Source: Bosea vestrisii (GTDB lineage: Bacteria > Pseudomonadota > Alphaproteobacteria > Rhizobiales > Beijerinckiaceae). Taken from it: DNA of 64,000 bases. This document shows positions 17,931 to 26,556 of the stretch, piece by piece (position 1 is the first letter of the stretch; every line of letters starts with the position of its first letter). The translations under genes were made by a program, and so were the position numbers. The stretch spans positions 4,306,001 to 4,370,000 of the forward strand of contig NZ_CP126307.1 of assembly GCF_030144325.1 (NCBI RefSeq), written 5' to 3'. The notes beneath the pieces were generated by a model. The model saw only the letters and a program-made list of their open reading frames with translations. It had not been told where the DNA came from and did no database searches.

Positions 17931-18138
17931 CGCAGCTCCGCGGGCCGGCGTCGGTCTTAACCTTCGCATTTCCGATTTGCTTTGACGGTTCGGCGGCACT
18001 GCAAGGTCCAAGCGGTTGCGCCGCCAGGGGTGCCGCCCCAAGTTACGCCGCAACGTCATGGCCTGCGCCACTGGCGTCCCGCCTATGGGGCGAGCCGGCA
18101 ATGCCGGTGCCAAGCCCGCCATCCGAGGAATCTCCCCG

Positions 18139-18846
18139 ATGTCCGATCTCTCCGCTTTTCCGATCACGAAGCTTTGGCCTGCCCAGCATCCTGACCGGCT
18201 GCAGCTCTATTCGCTGCCGACGCCAAATGGCGTGAAGGTTTCGATCATGCTGGAAGAGACCGGCATCCCCTACGAGCCGCACATGATCGACATCGGCAAG
18301 AACGAGAGCTGGACGCCGGAATTCCTCTCGCTCAACCCCAACGGCAAGATCCCGTCGATCATCGACCCGAACGGTCCCGGCGGAAAACCCTTCGGCCTGT
18401 TCGAATCCGGTGCGATCCTGGTCTACCTCGCCGACAAGGCCGGCAAGTTCCTGCCCACCGATCCCGCTCGCCGCTACGAGACCCTGCAATGGGTGTTTTT
18501 CCAGATGGCGGCGATCGGCCCGATGTTCGGCCAGCTCGGCTTCTTCCATAAATTCGCCGGCCGCGAATACGACGACAAGCGCCCGCGTGACCGCTACGCC
18601 AAAGAGAGCAAGCGCCTGCTCGGCGTGCTCGAGACCAGGCTTTCCGGCCGTGACTGGTTGATGGGCGACGAATACACCATCGCCGACATCGCGACGCTCG
18701 GCTGGGTCCGCAACCTCGTCGGCTTCTACGGCGCCGGTGAGCTGGTCGAATACGACAAGCTGAAGCTCGTCCCGGCGTGGCTGGAGCGTGGTCTGGCGCG
18801 TCCCGCCGTGCAGCGCGGTCTGGAGATCCCGAAGCGGCCGGGCTGA
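18139..18846 (+). CDS. Glutathione S-transferase (YfcG/YghU-like)
   Basis: A 235-residue cytosolic thiol enzyme. The thioredoxin-like N-terminal domain shows LYSLPTPNGVKVSIMLEE and SLNPNGKIPSI with the cis-proline, and ESGAILVYLA, which binds glutathione. The helical C-terminal domain has WVFFQMAAIGPMFGQ, typical of the nu-class disulfide-bond oxidoreductases YfcG and YghU. The ATG 18139 follows GAGGAA. It ends just before a palindromic repeat that separates it from the convergent ABC operon. Confidence 0.9.
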   Translation: MSDLSAFPITKLWPAQHPDRLQLYSLPTPNGVKVSIMLEETGIPYEPHMIDIGKNESWTPEFLSLNPNGKIPSIIDPNGPGGKPFGLFESGAILVYLADKAGKFLPTDPARRYETLQWVFFQMAAIGPMFGQLGFFHKFAGREYDDKRPRDRYAKESKRLLGVLETRLSGRDWLMGDEYTIADIATLGWVRNLVGFYGAGELVEYDKLKLVPAWLERGLARPAVQRGLEIPKRPG

Positions 18847-18858
18847 GGGAGCGGGGCA

Positions 18859-18966
18859 CGTCATGCTCGGGCTTGACCCGAGCATCTCAGGCCGGAAGAG
18901 GCGCCGAAAAGCGCCTTCTCGTTGCGAGATTCTCGGGTCTGCGCTTCGCTTCGCCCGAGAATGACG
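18859..18966. repeat. Palindromic repeat, copy A
   Basis: Two inner palindromes, one built on ATGCTCGGG..CCCGAGCAT and the other on ATTCTCGGG..CCCGAGAAT-type arms, are enclosed by CGTCAT and ATGACG. A second copy with the same parts in opposite order lies at 56758-56864. It sits between convergent genes (stops at 18846 and 18971) and might act as a two-way terminator. Confidence 0.8.
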
Positions 18967-18970
18967 CCCA

Positions 18971-19753
18971 CTAGTACTTGATCACCCCGAAGCGCCGGAA
19001 CGCATCATGGATGCGGTCGGCATAGGCGTTGAAGCTCGGATAATCGCCGAGATGCGCCGGGCGCGGCCGCGGCAGCTCGATCTTGATCTCGTCGACGACC
19101 CTGCCGGGCGTCGGCGACATCACCAGCACCCGGTCGGAGAGGCCGATCGCCTCTTCGATCGAATGGGTGATGAAGACGACGGTCTTGGCCGTCTCCAGCC
19201 AGAGCACTTCGAGGTCGTGCCTTATCTGTGTGCGCGTGATCGCGTCGAGCGCACCGAAGGGCTCGTCCATCATCAGCACCGACGGGTTGTGGATCAGCGC
19301 GCGGGCAATCGAGACGCGCTGGCGCATGCCGCCGGAGAGCTGCTTGGGATAGCGGTCGGCGGCATGGCTGATGCCGAGCTTGGCGAAGAGCTCGAGCGCG
19401 CGCTCCTTCGCCGGCGCCAGCGGCAGGCCGCGGATCTCGGCCTGCAGCATGACGTTCTCCAGTGCCGTCCGGAATTCCAGCAGCAGATGGTCCTGGAAGA
19501 CGATGCCGATATCGGTCAGCGGCTCGGTCAACGGCTTGCCGTTGACCAGCAATTCCCCGCCGCTGGTCGGGATCAGCCCGGCCGCCATCAGCATGAACGT
19601 GCTCTTGCCGCAGCCGGAGGGGCCGATCAAACTGACGAACTCGCCGCTCCGGATATCGAGTGTCAGCCCTTCGACGGCCGTGAAGCTGCCGAAGGCCTTG
19701 ACGATCCCGCGCCCCTGGATAGAGGCGGCGGGAGAGGCGGCTGCTGCAATCAT
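18971..19753 (-). CDS. ABC transporter ATP-binding protein (NitT/TauT type)
   Basis: The 260-residue ATPase of an importer in the nitrate/taurine/sulfonate superfamily. Walker A is GPSGCGKST, the signature LSGGMRQR, Walker B VLMMDEPF, and the switch histidine lies in VVFITHSIEEA. It is the last gene of the IclR-permease-binding protein-ATPase operon, 16 bp after the binding protein. The substrate is unknown; the divergent SDR and amidase genes suggest an organic nitrogen compound. Confidence 0.92.
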   Translation of the reverse strand: MIAAAASPAASIQGRGIVKAFGSFTAVEGLTLDIRSGEFVSLIGPSGCGKSTFMLMAAGLIPTSGGELLVNGKPLTEPLTDIGIVFQDHLLLEFRTALENVMLQAEIRGLPLAPAKERALELFAKLGISHAADRYPKQLSGGMRQRVSIARALIHNPSVLMMDEPFGALDAITRTQIRHDLEVLWLETAKTVVFITHSIEEAIGLSDRVLVMSPTPGRVVDEIKIELPRPRPAHLGDYPSFNAYADRIHDAFRRFGVIKY

Positions 19754-19769
19754 GCCTTGTCCTCGTCGA

Positions 19770-20762
19770 CTACGAGCAGGCCGGCGCCGAAGCCGGGAGC
19801 AGCTCGGTCGTGTAGTAGTCGGTGATCGGCTTGTCCTTGGGCAGGCCGAGATACTGCGTCAGCAGGTCGAAGCTCACGCTCCAGTTCTTCTCCGGCACTT
19901 TGCCGAGCGAGGGGGCGCCGGGCGCGCAGAGCAGCTTGTTGACGACGTCGAACTGCGCCAGCACCTGCGCCTTCTTCACCGAGGGGAATTGCGCGACGAC
20001 GGCGTCGGCTGCCGCATCCGGGTTCTTGCGGGCGGCGTCCCAGCCCTGCAGGCTCGCCTCGATGAACTTCTTGTAGAGCTCGGCATCGGCCTTGATCTTG
20101 TCGTCGCGGGCGATGATCGACAGGCCCACCGTCGGCACGCCGACATCGCGGTAGAACAGGTCGCGGACCTTGAAGCCGCGCTCGCGGATCTGCACCGAGT
20201 GGAAATCGGCGCCGCCGAGAATGGCGTCGACCTTCTTCTCCAGCAGGGCGCCGACGAAGGCGCCGGGATCGATGTTGATGATGTCGACCTTGCTCTTGTC
20301 GATCTGGTTCGAGGCGAGGATGGCGTCGAGCAGAATGGTCTGCGCCGTGCCGGGCTGGACCGCGAGCTTCTTGCCGATCAGATCCTTGGGCGAGGCGATG
20401 CCGCTTTCTTCCAGCGAGATGATGGCAAAGCCGTTGGTCTGCAGCACCGGCGCGACGATCTTCACCGGCGCGCCCTTGGTGCGCAGCTGCATCGCGGCCG
20501 GCGCATCGGCGAAGCCGACATCGGTCTGGCCGGTGGCGACCATCTGCGCCGTGGTGCCCGAGCCCTTGCCTTCCTCGATCGTCAGGTTGATCCCCGCCTT
20601 CTCGTAGAGGCCCATCTGCTTGGCCATCATGAAACCGGCATTGGGCGCGGCCGCGAGGAAGTTCAGCGTGATCTTCATCGGCTTGCCGCCGGCCTGGGCG
20701 AGCGCGCCGCTCGTGCCGAGCGCCAGCATGGCGGCGGCGGTGAGCAATGTCCTTCTCAGCAT
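19770..20762 (-). CDS. ABC transporter substrate-binding protein (NMT1/THI5-like)
   Basis: A periplasmic receptor of 330 residues. A signal peptide ends ALAQA. The NMT1/THI5 fold is shown by ITLNFLAAAPNAGFMMAKQ, GLYEKAGINLTI and TGQTDVGFADAPAA. This family carries pyrimidine precursors, riboflavin precursors, taurine, sulfonates or aromatic acids. It lies 55 bp after the permease gene on the same strand. Confidence 0.9.
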   Translation of the reverse strand: MLRRTLLTAAAMLALGTSGALAQAGGKPMKITLNFLAAAPNAGFMMAKQMGLYEKAGINLTIEEGKGSGTTAQMVATGQTDVGFADAPAAMQLRTKGAPVKIVAPVLQTNGFAIISLEESGIASPKDLIGKKLAVQPGTAQTILLDAILASNQIDKSKVDIINIDPGAFVGALLEKKVDAILGGADFHSVQIRERGFKVRDLFYRDVGVPTVGLSIIARDDKIKADAELYKKFIEASLQGWDAARKNPDAAADAVVAQFPSVKKAQVLAQFDVVNKLLCAPGAPSLGKVPEKNWSVSFDLLTQYLGLPKDKPITDYYTTELLPASAPACS

Positions 20763-20817
20763 GGTCGTTCTCCCTGTGGTTCCGGTTTGCCCGGATTGGC
20801 GGTCGTGTCTTTGGTCT

Positions 20818-21624
20818 TCAGCCCTTGCGTTGCCAGGGCATCAGCAGCACCTCGAGTCCGTCGACGAGGTAACTGAACAGGATGCCGACGACGCTGAGCG
20901 CCACCAGGCAAGCAAAGATCAGCGGCATGTCGAGGAAGCTCGTGCCACGCAAAAGCAGATAGCCGAGGCCGGCATTGGCGCCGACGAACTCGCCGACGAT
21001 CGCCCCCGTCGCTGCGAACACGGCCGAGACCTTGAGGCCCGAGAAGATATAGGTCAGTGCCGCCGGAACCCGGACATAGCGGAAGGTCTGCCAGGCCGAT
21101 GCGCCCATCGAGCGGGTCAAATAGAGCACGCGCTCGTCCAGTGCGCGAAAGCCCGTCATGCTCGCGACCAGCGTCGGGAAGAAGCAGAGCAGGAAGGTCA
21201 GCAGCACTTTCGGGAATAGGCCGAAGCCGAACCAGACGACGAAGAGCGGTGCGATCGCGATCTTCGGCACGAGCTGGAAGAAGACGATGACCGGGTAGAT
21301 CGCCTTTTCGAGCAGCCTGACCGAGACGATGACGTAGCCGAGCGGGATCGAGATCACCGCTGCCATCAGGAAACCGAGCACGATCTCGTTGGCCGTCACC
21401 AGCGTGTGCTGGAAGATCAGCGCCCGGTCGATCCAGAGCCGCTCGAAGAAGGCGCTCGGCACCGGCAGGATGTATTCCGGGATGCCGGCCATCGGCACCA
21501 GAAGCTGCCAGGCGACGAGCAGCACGGCGAAGCTCGCCAGGGGCCAGGCAATGGCTGAAACCCAAGCGGCGGCATTACCCGAGGCCTGAGCCGTCGTCTC
21601 CGTGGTTGCGCTGTCGCTGCTCAT
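20818..21624 (-). CDS. ABC transporter permease (SsuC/TauC type)
   Basis: An inner-membrane permease of 268 residues with about six helices. The BPD-transport coupling loop is seen in YLTRSMGASAWQTFRYVRVPAALTYI. Its ATG overlaps the iclR stop by four bases, so translation is coupled to the regulator gene. It supplies the channel for the adjacent binding protein and ATPase. Confidence 0.9.
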   Translation of the reverse strand: MSSDSATTETTAQASGNAAAWVSAIAWPLASFAVLLVAWQLLVPMAGIPEYILPVPSAFFERLWIDRALIFQHTLVTANEIVLGFLMAAVISIPLGYVIVSVRLLEKAIYPVIVFFQLVPKIAIAPLFVVWFGFGLFPKVLLTFLLCFFPTLVASMTGFRALDERVLYLTRSMGASAWQTFRYVRVPAALTYIFSGLKVSAVFAATGAIVGEFVGANAGLGYLLLRGTSFLDMPLIFACLVALSVVGILFSYLVDGLEVLLMPWQRKG

Positions 21625-22469
21625 GCTGATGTCTCTGTCGGCATCGTTTGCCCGGCTGCCCCTGTCGAAACGGCTGGCAGGGGCCCGATCTGTCGCCGCC
21701 TCAGCGGCCAGATCTCAGCCATGTTCCGGGCGGCAGTGGCGAGCGCCGCCGCGATCTCGCTGCGACGCGGCTCAAGCATGCGTGGCAGCGGCCCGGCGAC
21801 GCTGAGCGTGCCCGCAATCGCTGCCCCCGCATCAGGGCCCGCGCGGAAGGTCGTCGCCAGAGCGACGGTACCGATCTCGCCCTCTTCGACGGCGAGCGCG
21901 AAGCCGCGGCTGCGGGTTTCGGCGAGATGCTTGCGCAAGGCGTCGACCTCGCTGAGCGCGTTCGGACCGGCGCGGCCCTCTGCGTCGAAACCGCGCGCGC
22001 AGACGATGCGCAGCGCCTCCGCCTCGGGCAGCGAGGCGAGCCATGCCTTGCCGGTCGCGGTGGCGTGCAGGACGATGCCCATTCCCATGGGCGGCTCGTA
22101 GCGCAGGCCGGCGGTCGCCCCCTGGGCGCGGGCGATCCAGGTCAGGTTCTCGCCCTCGACCACGGCGAGGCGGCAATATTCGCGGGTGGCGCGAGCGAGC
22201 TCGTCGAGGACGATCTGGCCGGCATCTGGCAGGCCGCGCAGGTCGAGATTGCGGAAGGCGAGTTGCGACAGTTTCAGCGTCAGCCCGTAGGCGCCCGACT
22301 GCGCATCCTGGGTGACGAAACCGCGTTCGGCGAGAGTCGTGAGCAGCCGGTGGGTCGCGCTGACCGGCAGGTCGAGTCGCTCGGCGAGCACCGTCAGGTC
22401 GGCGCCATCGGCCTCATCAGCCAGTGCCTCCAGCAACTTGAATGCACGCTCGACCGCCGCGATCGTCAC
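21621..22469 (-). CDS. IclR-family transcriptional regulator
   Basis: A 282-residue regulator. The winged helix is at residues 3-65 (LTVLAERLDLPVSATHRLLTTL, then RGFV). The effector domain of about 180 residues follows, with LTWIARAQGATAGLRYEPPMG and HATATGKAWLASLP. The start is GTG 22469. IclR proteins sense small aromatics or acids and usually control an adjacent catabolic operon. It is first in the ABC operon and a clean palindrome lies 27 bp upstream, facing the divergent enzyme genes. Confidence 0.92.
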   Translation of the reverse strand: MTIAAVERAFKLLEALADEADGADLTVLAERLDLPVSATHRLLTTLAERGFVTQDAQSGAYGLTLKLSQLAFRNLDLRGLPDAGQIVLDELARATREYCRLAVVEGENLTWIARAQGATAGLRYEPPMGMGIVLHATATGKAWLASLPEAEALRIVCARGFDAEGRAGPNALSEVDALRKHLAETRSRGFALAVEEGEIGTVALATTFRAGPDAGAAIAGTLSVAGPLPRMLEPRRSEIAAALATAARNMAEIWPLRRRQIGPLPAVSTGAAGQTMPTETSA

Positions 22470-22495
22470 TCGTCCCCGCCCTCGTTTTGATTAAG

Positions 22496-22514
22496 ATTGG
22501 AAATCATTTCCAAT
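22496..22514. promoter_or_regulatory. Palindromic operator, candidate IclR site
   Basis: The arms ATTGGAAA and TTTCCAAT form a perfect 8-bp inverted repeat around TCA, in an AT-rich patch between iclR (start 22469) and the divergent dimeric-barrel gene (start 22590). Position and symmetry match known IclR-family operators, and one site could control both directions. Confidence 0.65.
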
Positions 22515-22589
22515 TTGGATTTCATTTTCGTATAGAGATGGGGTGAGGCCAAGTCAACGCGCCTCGCAGCGCGAGCCGATGGAGGAACG

Positions 22590-23288
22590 ATGAGCCTGGC
22601 AGGTGAAGGAGCGGTCGCGATCTGGCACGACATCGCGCCGGAAGGCAGGGCTGAGTTCTATGCCTGGCATGGCGAGGAGCACATGCCGGAGCGGGTCGGC
22701 ATCCCTGGCTTCCTGCGCGGGCGCCGCTATGTCGCGATCGACGCCGATCTCGAATTCTTCAATCTCTACGAGGCGCAGACGGTCGAGGTGCTGAAGGGGC
22801 AGGACTATACGGCGAGGGTCAACGCGCCGACGCCCTGGACGCTCTCGGCGGTGAGGCATTTCCGGTCCGTGTCGCGCGCGATCTGCCGTGTCGCCCATAC
22901 CAGTGGCCCGGCCCAGGGCGGGTTGATCGCGACCTTGCGCTACGACGTGCCCGACAACATCGCCTCCGCCCACAAGGCGGCATTGCTGCGTGGGCTGGTG
23001 CCGGATCTGCTTGCGGCACGGGGCGTCGCCGGCGTCCACCTGCTGGCGGCGGATGCGCAGGCGAGCGGCGTCGCCACCGCCGAGCAGAAGGCGCGCGGCG
23101 TCGCCAATGCCGTGCCGCGCTGGGTTCTGCTGGTCGAAGGCTGGGGCGACGAGGCCGAGTTCGTCGCGCTGGCGCGTGAGTCGCTTGCGGCCGAGGAACT
23201 GCAGGCGCTCGGCGGCGAGGGGCCGTTCTCGCTCGGCCTCTATTGTCACCAGATCACCCGGACCAAGACGTCCTGGAGTGCCGGCTGA
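22590..23288 (+). CDS. Dimeric alpha-beta-barrel protein (DUF4286-like)
   Basis: A 232-residue protein apparently made of two related ferredoxin-like halves. The first half has AIWHDIAPEGRAEFYAWH, EHMPERVGIPGFLRGRRYV and the LEFFNLYEA strand. These resemble EthD or DUF4286 proteins, which include small enzymes and accessory proteins of catabolic pathways. GGAGGA precedes the ATG. It is first of a divergent operon and its stop overlaps the SDR start by one base. No specific reaction can be stated. Confidence 0.75.
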   Translation: MSLAGEGAVAIWHDIAPEGRAEFYAWHGEEHMPERVGIPGFLRGRRYVAIDADLEFFNLYEAQTVEVLKGQDYTARVNAPTPWTLSAVRHFRSVSRAICRVAHTSGPAQGGLIATLRYDVPDNIASAHKAALLRGLVPDLLAARGVAGVHLLAADAQASGVATAEQKARGVANAVPRWVLLVEGWGDEAEFVALARESLAAEELQALGGEGPFSLGLYCHQITRTKTSWSAG

Positions 23289-24067
23289 TGAGCGTGCGTC
23301 ATGATCTCTCCGGCCGGCATGCGATCGTCACCGGTGGTGCCGGTGGACTCGGTCGTGGTATCGCGCAGGCCCTGATCGCGGCAGGTGCGAGTGTCGAGCT
23401 CTGGGATCAGGACGCTGACGGCCTGGGGCAGGCTGTCACCGAGCTCGGGCGCCGCGCCAGCCAGCGCCAGCTCGATATCCGTGACGTCAACGCGGTCGAG
23501 GCGGCGGCCGACGCCGCGGTGTCCACTCATGGCCGCATCGACATCCTGATCAACAATGCCGGCGTGCTCGGCGAAGTGAAACCGATCTGGGAGACGACGC
23601 CGGAGAATTTCCAGCGCGTGCTGCAGGTCAATCTGTTCGGAGCCTATCTGGTCACCCGCGCCGTCGTCGGCCGGATGCTGCACCAGGAGCCGCGGCGTTC
23701 GCCGGACGGCCACCCGCTCCGCGGCCATGTCGTCAACATCGCCTCGATCCAGGGCAAGGAGGGCATGGCGATGGCCGCCGCCTATTCCGCCTCGAAGGCG
23801 GGGCTGATCGCCCTGACCAAGAGCGTCGCCAAGGAGACGGCCAAGGAGGGCATCATCGTCACAGCGGTGACGCCGGCCGCCGCCGAGACCGCCATGGCGA
23901 AAGAGATCTCGGCCGAGCGGCGCGCCGACATCATGTCGCGCATCCCGATGGGGCGTTTCGTCGAAGTGCCGGAGCTGGCGCGCATGGTGCTCTGGCTATC
24001 CTCAGACGACTGCTCCTTCTCGACCGGCGGAATCTTCGACCTGTCGGGTGGGCGCGCGACTTACTGA
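23288..24067 (+). CDS. Short-chain dehydrogenase/reductase
   Basis: An NAD(P)-dependent oxidoreductase of 259 residues. The cofactor motif is TGGAGGLGRG (about residues 16-25), the NNAG motif appears in ILINNAGVLG, and the catalytic Ser (VNIASIQG) and Tyr-x-x-x-Lys (YSASK) are all present. The ATG overlaps the preceding stop (ATGA), showing translational coupling. It probably acts on an intermediate of the pathway served by the divergent importer. Confidence 0.92.
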   Translation: MSVRHDLSGRHAIVTGGAGGLGRGIAQALIAAGASVELWDQDADGLGQAVTELGRRASQRQLDIRDVNAVEAAADAAVSTHGRIDILINNAGVLGEVKPIWETTPENFQRVLQVNLFGAYLVTRAVVGRMLHQEPRRSPDGHPLRGHVVNIASIQGKEGMAMAAAYSASKAGLIALTKSVAKETAKEGIIVTAVTPAAAETAMAKEISAERRADIMSRIPMGRFVEVPELARMVLWLSSDDCSFSTGGIFDLSGGRATY

Positions 24068-24190
24068 GGACCGCGCCGCGCAGGGTGCATGCCCCGTCTG
24101 CAAGGGCACGCTCACGGCTTCCTTCGAGCGCCGGGCTTGTGTCAGCATGGCCGCATCGGCCGTTCGGCTGCAGGTTCCAGGGATAAAAAC

Positions 24191-25435
24191 ATGCTTTCGG
24201 TTCGCGATATCGCTCGCCGCGTCGCCAATGGCGCGATGTCGGCGCAGGCAGCCCTTGCCGACAGTGAGCGGCGAATCGAGGAGCGGGATGGCGATCTCAG
24301 AGCTTTCGCGGCTCGCCCGGAGACGCTTTCGCCGGGCGAGGGGCCGTTGGCCGGCATCGCCGTTGGCGTCAAGGACATCATCGACACCGCCGATCTGCCG
24401 ACCGGCATGGGCTCGTCGATCTATGACGGCCATCAACCCAAGGCCGACGCGCCGATCGTAATGGCGCTGAAGGCGGCAGGCGCGACCGTCGCCGGAAAGA
24501 CCCAGACGACGGCCTTTGCCTTCCTCGATCCGGCTCCGACCCGTAATCCGCACGATCGCTCTGCCAGCCCCGGCGGTTCCTCGGCCGGCTCGGCTGCGGC
24601 GGTTGCCGCCAGTCTCGTTCCGCTCGCCATCGGTACGCAGACGGGAGGTTCGGTGATCCGGCCTGCCGCCTATTGCGGCGTCGCTGCGATCAAGCCGTCC
24701 TACGGACTTCTGCCGACGGTCGGGGTGAAGCCTTTCTCATGGTCGCTCGATACGCTCGGCCTGATGGCGGCAAGCGCCAGCGATCTCGGCTTTGCCCTGG
24801 CGACGCTGACCGGGCGCGCCGATCTTGATGCGCCCGAGGCTACGCTGGATGGATTGAAGCTAGGCCTCTGCCGGCAGGAGTTCGCCGACAAGCCCGAGCC
24901 GGCCTGTGAGGGGGCGCTGCAGCGCATCTCCGAACTCGCCCGGCAAGGCGGCGCGCAGGTCCTGGAGCTGGCGACGCCGGCCGAACTCGCAGAGACCTTC
25001 CATGCCCACGGACCGCTGCAGAACTGGGAGGCGACGCAGGCGCTCGCCTGGGAATATGCCAATCATCGCGACGAGCTGCCGCCGAAGCTGCGCGCCTATC
25101 TCGACGAGGTTCGCGCCACCACGCCGCAGGACTACGACGCGGCGCGCGCCACGTCCCGGCGCGGGCGCCAGGCAGCCCAGCGCTGGTTCGGCGAGGCCGA
25201 TCTCGTCCTGACCTATGCCGCGCCAGGTGAGGCACCGGAGACGCTCGCCTCGACCGGCGATTCCAAGTTCAACCGGCTTTGGACACTGCTCGGCACGCCC
25301 TGCCTGACCGTGCCGCTGATGCGTGGCCCGCGCGGGCTGCCGGTCTCGTTCCAACTCGTTGGACGCTTCGGTGACGATGCGAAAGTCATTGCCGTGGCGC
25401 GTGCGCTTGAGCGCCTGATCCTGATGTCGGGATGA
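24191..25435 (+). CDS. Amidase (amidase-signature family)
   Basis: A 414-residue amidase-signature enzyme. The Ser-cisSer-Lys triad is visible: Lys in AVGVKDIIDTADLP (about residue 60), the cis-serine in SPGGSSAGSAAAVAA (about 120), and the nucleophile in GTQTGGSVIRPAAYCG (about 145). Family members hydrolyse amides, carbamates or allophanate. The ATG at 24191 has AGGGATAA upstream. It follows the SDR gene by 123 bp and probably shares its operon. Confidence 0.92.
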   Translation: MLSVRDIARRVANGAMSAQAALADSERRIEERDGDLRAFAARPETLSPGEGPLAGIAVGVKDIIDTADLPTGMGSSIYDGHQPKADAPIVMALKAAGATVAGKTQTTAFAFLDPAPTRNPHDRSASPGGSSAGSAAAVAASLVPLAIGTQTGGSVIRPAAYCGVAAIKPSYGLLPTVGVKPFSWSLDTLGLMAASASDLGFALATLTGRADLDAPEATLDGLKLGLCRQEFADKPEPACEGALQRISELARQGGAQVLELATPAELAETFHAHGPLQNWEATQALAWEYANHRDELPPKLRAYLDEVRATTPQDYDAARATSRRGRQAAQRWFGEADLVLTYAAPGEAPETLASTGDSKFNRLWTLLGTPCLTVPLMRGPRGLPVSFQLVGRFGDDAKVIAVARALERLILMSG

Positions 25436-25717
25436 CGAAATCTCGGCGAAAGCTGGGCGCTGGTCCCGCCTGGGACAATATTGCGCTGCAACAACTCAGG
25501 CTCGATTGTGACGGCAGGGATCTATACTGCTCTTTGGAATACTAAAAATCTCTGCTGAGAAGGTCTTGTTTGGAACTATCCACAAAGCAGTTCAATGCTT
25601 TAACCGCTGATTAAGAACGTTTCTCTGGTGTGGCGCTCGCTGCGGCGTCGCAGGCACTTGCAGCGGCCGCCATTTCTGCTAGCTTCCATGTCAGGTCAAT
25701 GACAAAGGAGGGTTCTC

Positions 25718-25801
25718 ATGAACCTCGCGCTAAGTCTCGACCGGTTGGCCATGGGTGCGGCATTTGCGCTGGTTCTGGCGATCGTGATCGGAGCGTTCTG
25801 A
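25718..25801 (+). CDS. 27-residue hydrophobic peptide
   Basis: A very small gene with an unusually good ribosome site (AAAGGAGGG, seven bases before ATG). The product starts MNLALSLDRLAMG and continues as one hydrophobic helix ending VIGAF. A clear terminator follows 45 bp later, so the unit looks like a complete single-gene transcript. I do not know its function. The sequence before it (25436-25717) is less GC-rich and shows no other gene, so it could hold the promoter. Confidence 0.6.
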   Translation: MNLALSLDRLAMGAAFALVLAIVIGAF

Positions 25802-25845
25802 CGGGCAAGTCAGCCTCAGTCGAAAAGACCATTGAACCAATTGGG

Positions 25846-25882
25846 AAGCGTCGCCGGAGAGGCCCGGCGGCGCTTTTCCTTT
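25846..25882 (+). terminator. Rho-independent terminator after the 27-residue peptide gene
   Basis: The arms AAGCGTCGCCGG and CCGGCGGCGCTT pair at 11 of 12 positions around AGAGGC and are followed by TTCCTTT. Confidence 0.75.
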
Positions 25883-25910
25883 GGCCGCTCGCTTGACAGG
25901 CAAACACGCT

Positions 25911-26054
25911 GTCTTTCCGGGGCGCCGCGAAGCGGCGAGCCCGGAATCCATGAACACCGGTGATGGCATTGTGGGCGCGGACGCGACTGCGCTTTTCCGG
26001 CCAACTCGTGGTCATGGATTCCAGGCTCGGGCCTGCAGCCTGCCCCGGAAAGAC
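25911..26054. repeat. Intergenic palindromic repeat
   Basis: The outer arms GTCTTTCCGGGGC and GCCCCGGAAAGAC are perfect complements. Inner arms GGAATCCATGA and its near complement TCATGGATTCC also pair. It lies just before the stop of the small secreted-protein gene at 26068. The pattern is that of a dispersed palindromic element. Confidence 0.75.
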
Positions 26055-26067
26055 GGTGTGGTTCTGC

Positions 26068-26388
26068 TCAGCTTTCCGGGCAGGGGTTCTCGGTCACTTC
26101 CCAGGACATCATGTTGATGACGCGCCCGCAGGTGGCGAGGCGGCGGCCCATGGTGGTGCGGATGCAGGCCATACTGCCTTCCGCGATTTTCTTGCCGTCA
26201 CTCCAGCAGAAGCAGTAGGGCTCCGGAGCCTGCGCCAGGCGCGGCCTGTCGAGGGCGGTCGCGCGGTTCTGCGCAAGGGCAGGGGTTTGGAACAGTAGCG
26301 CGATTGTCGCAAAGAGCGCCCAAAGGGCAGCGCCGCGGCGCCTGAACAGGGTAGCTTCCGAGGGGATCCGATCATGGCTCGCTCCCAT
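26068..26388 (-). CDS. Small secreted cysteine-containing protein, unknown function
   Basis: A 106-residue protein. A signal-like segment (ALWALFATIALLFQTPALAQ, ending near residue 40) is followed by a mature part with five cysteines, two in YCFCWSDGKK and others in MACIRTT, ATCGR and NPCPES. The even spread suggests disulfides in the periplasm. I do not recognise the family. A weak AGG lies nine bases before the ATG. It is divergent from the Tim44-domain gene. Confidence 0.6.
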   Translation of the reverse strand: MGASHDRIPSEATLFRRRGAALWALFATIALLFQTPALAQNRATALDRPRLAQAPEPYCFCWSDGKKIAEGSMACIRTTMGRRLATCGRVINMMSWEVTENPCPES

Positions 26389-26556
26389 CGTTCGCCTAAA
26401 GGCTAACGCGACGGAAACCATAGCACGGCGGCGCCGAACCCCCAATGGTGGGATAGTCGGCTGAGCAGCGCTGTTCTCCGCAGGCTCACCTTGCGAAAGT
26501 CGTACGACCCGACCATATTCCGGGTTCAGAGAGCCAATCCGGCTCCGGGAGGAACC

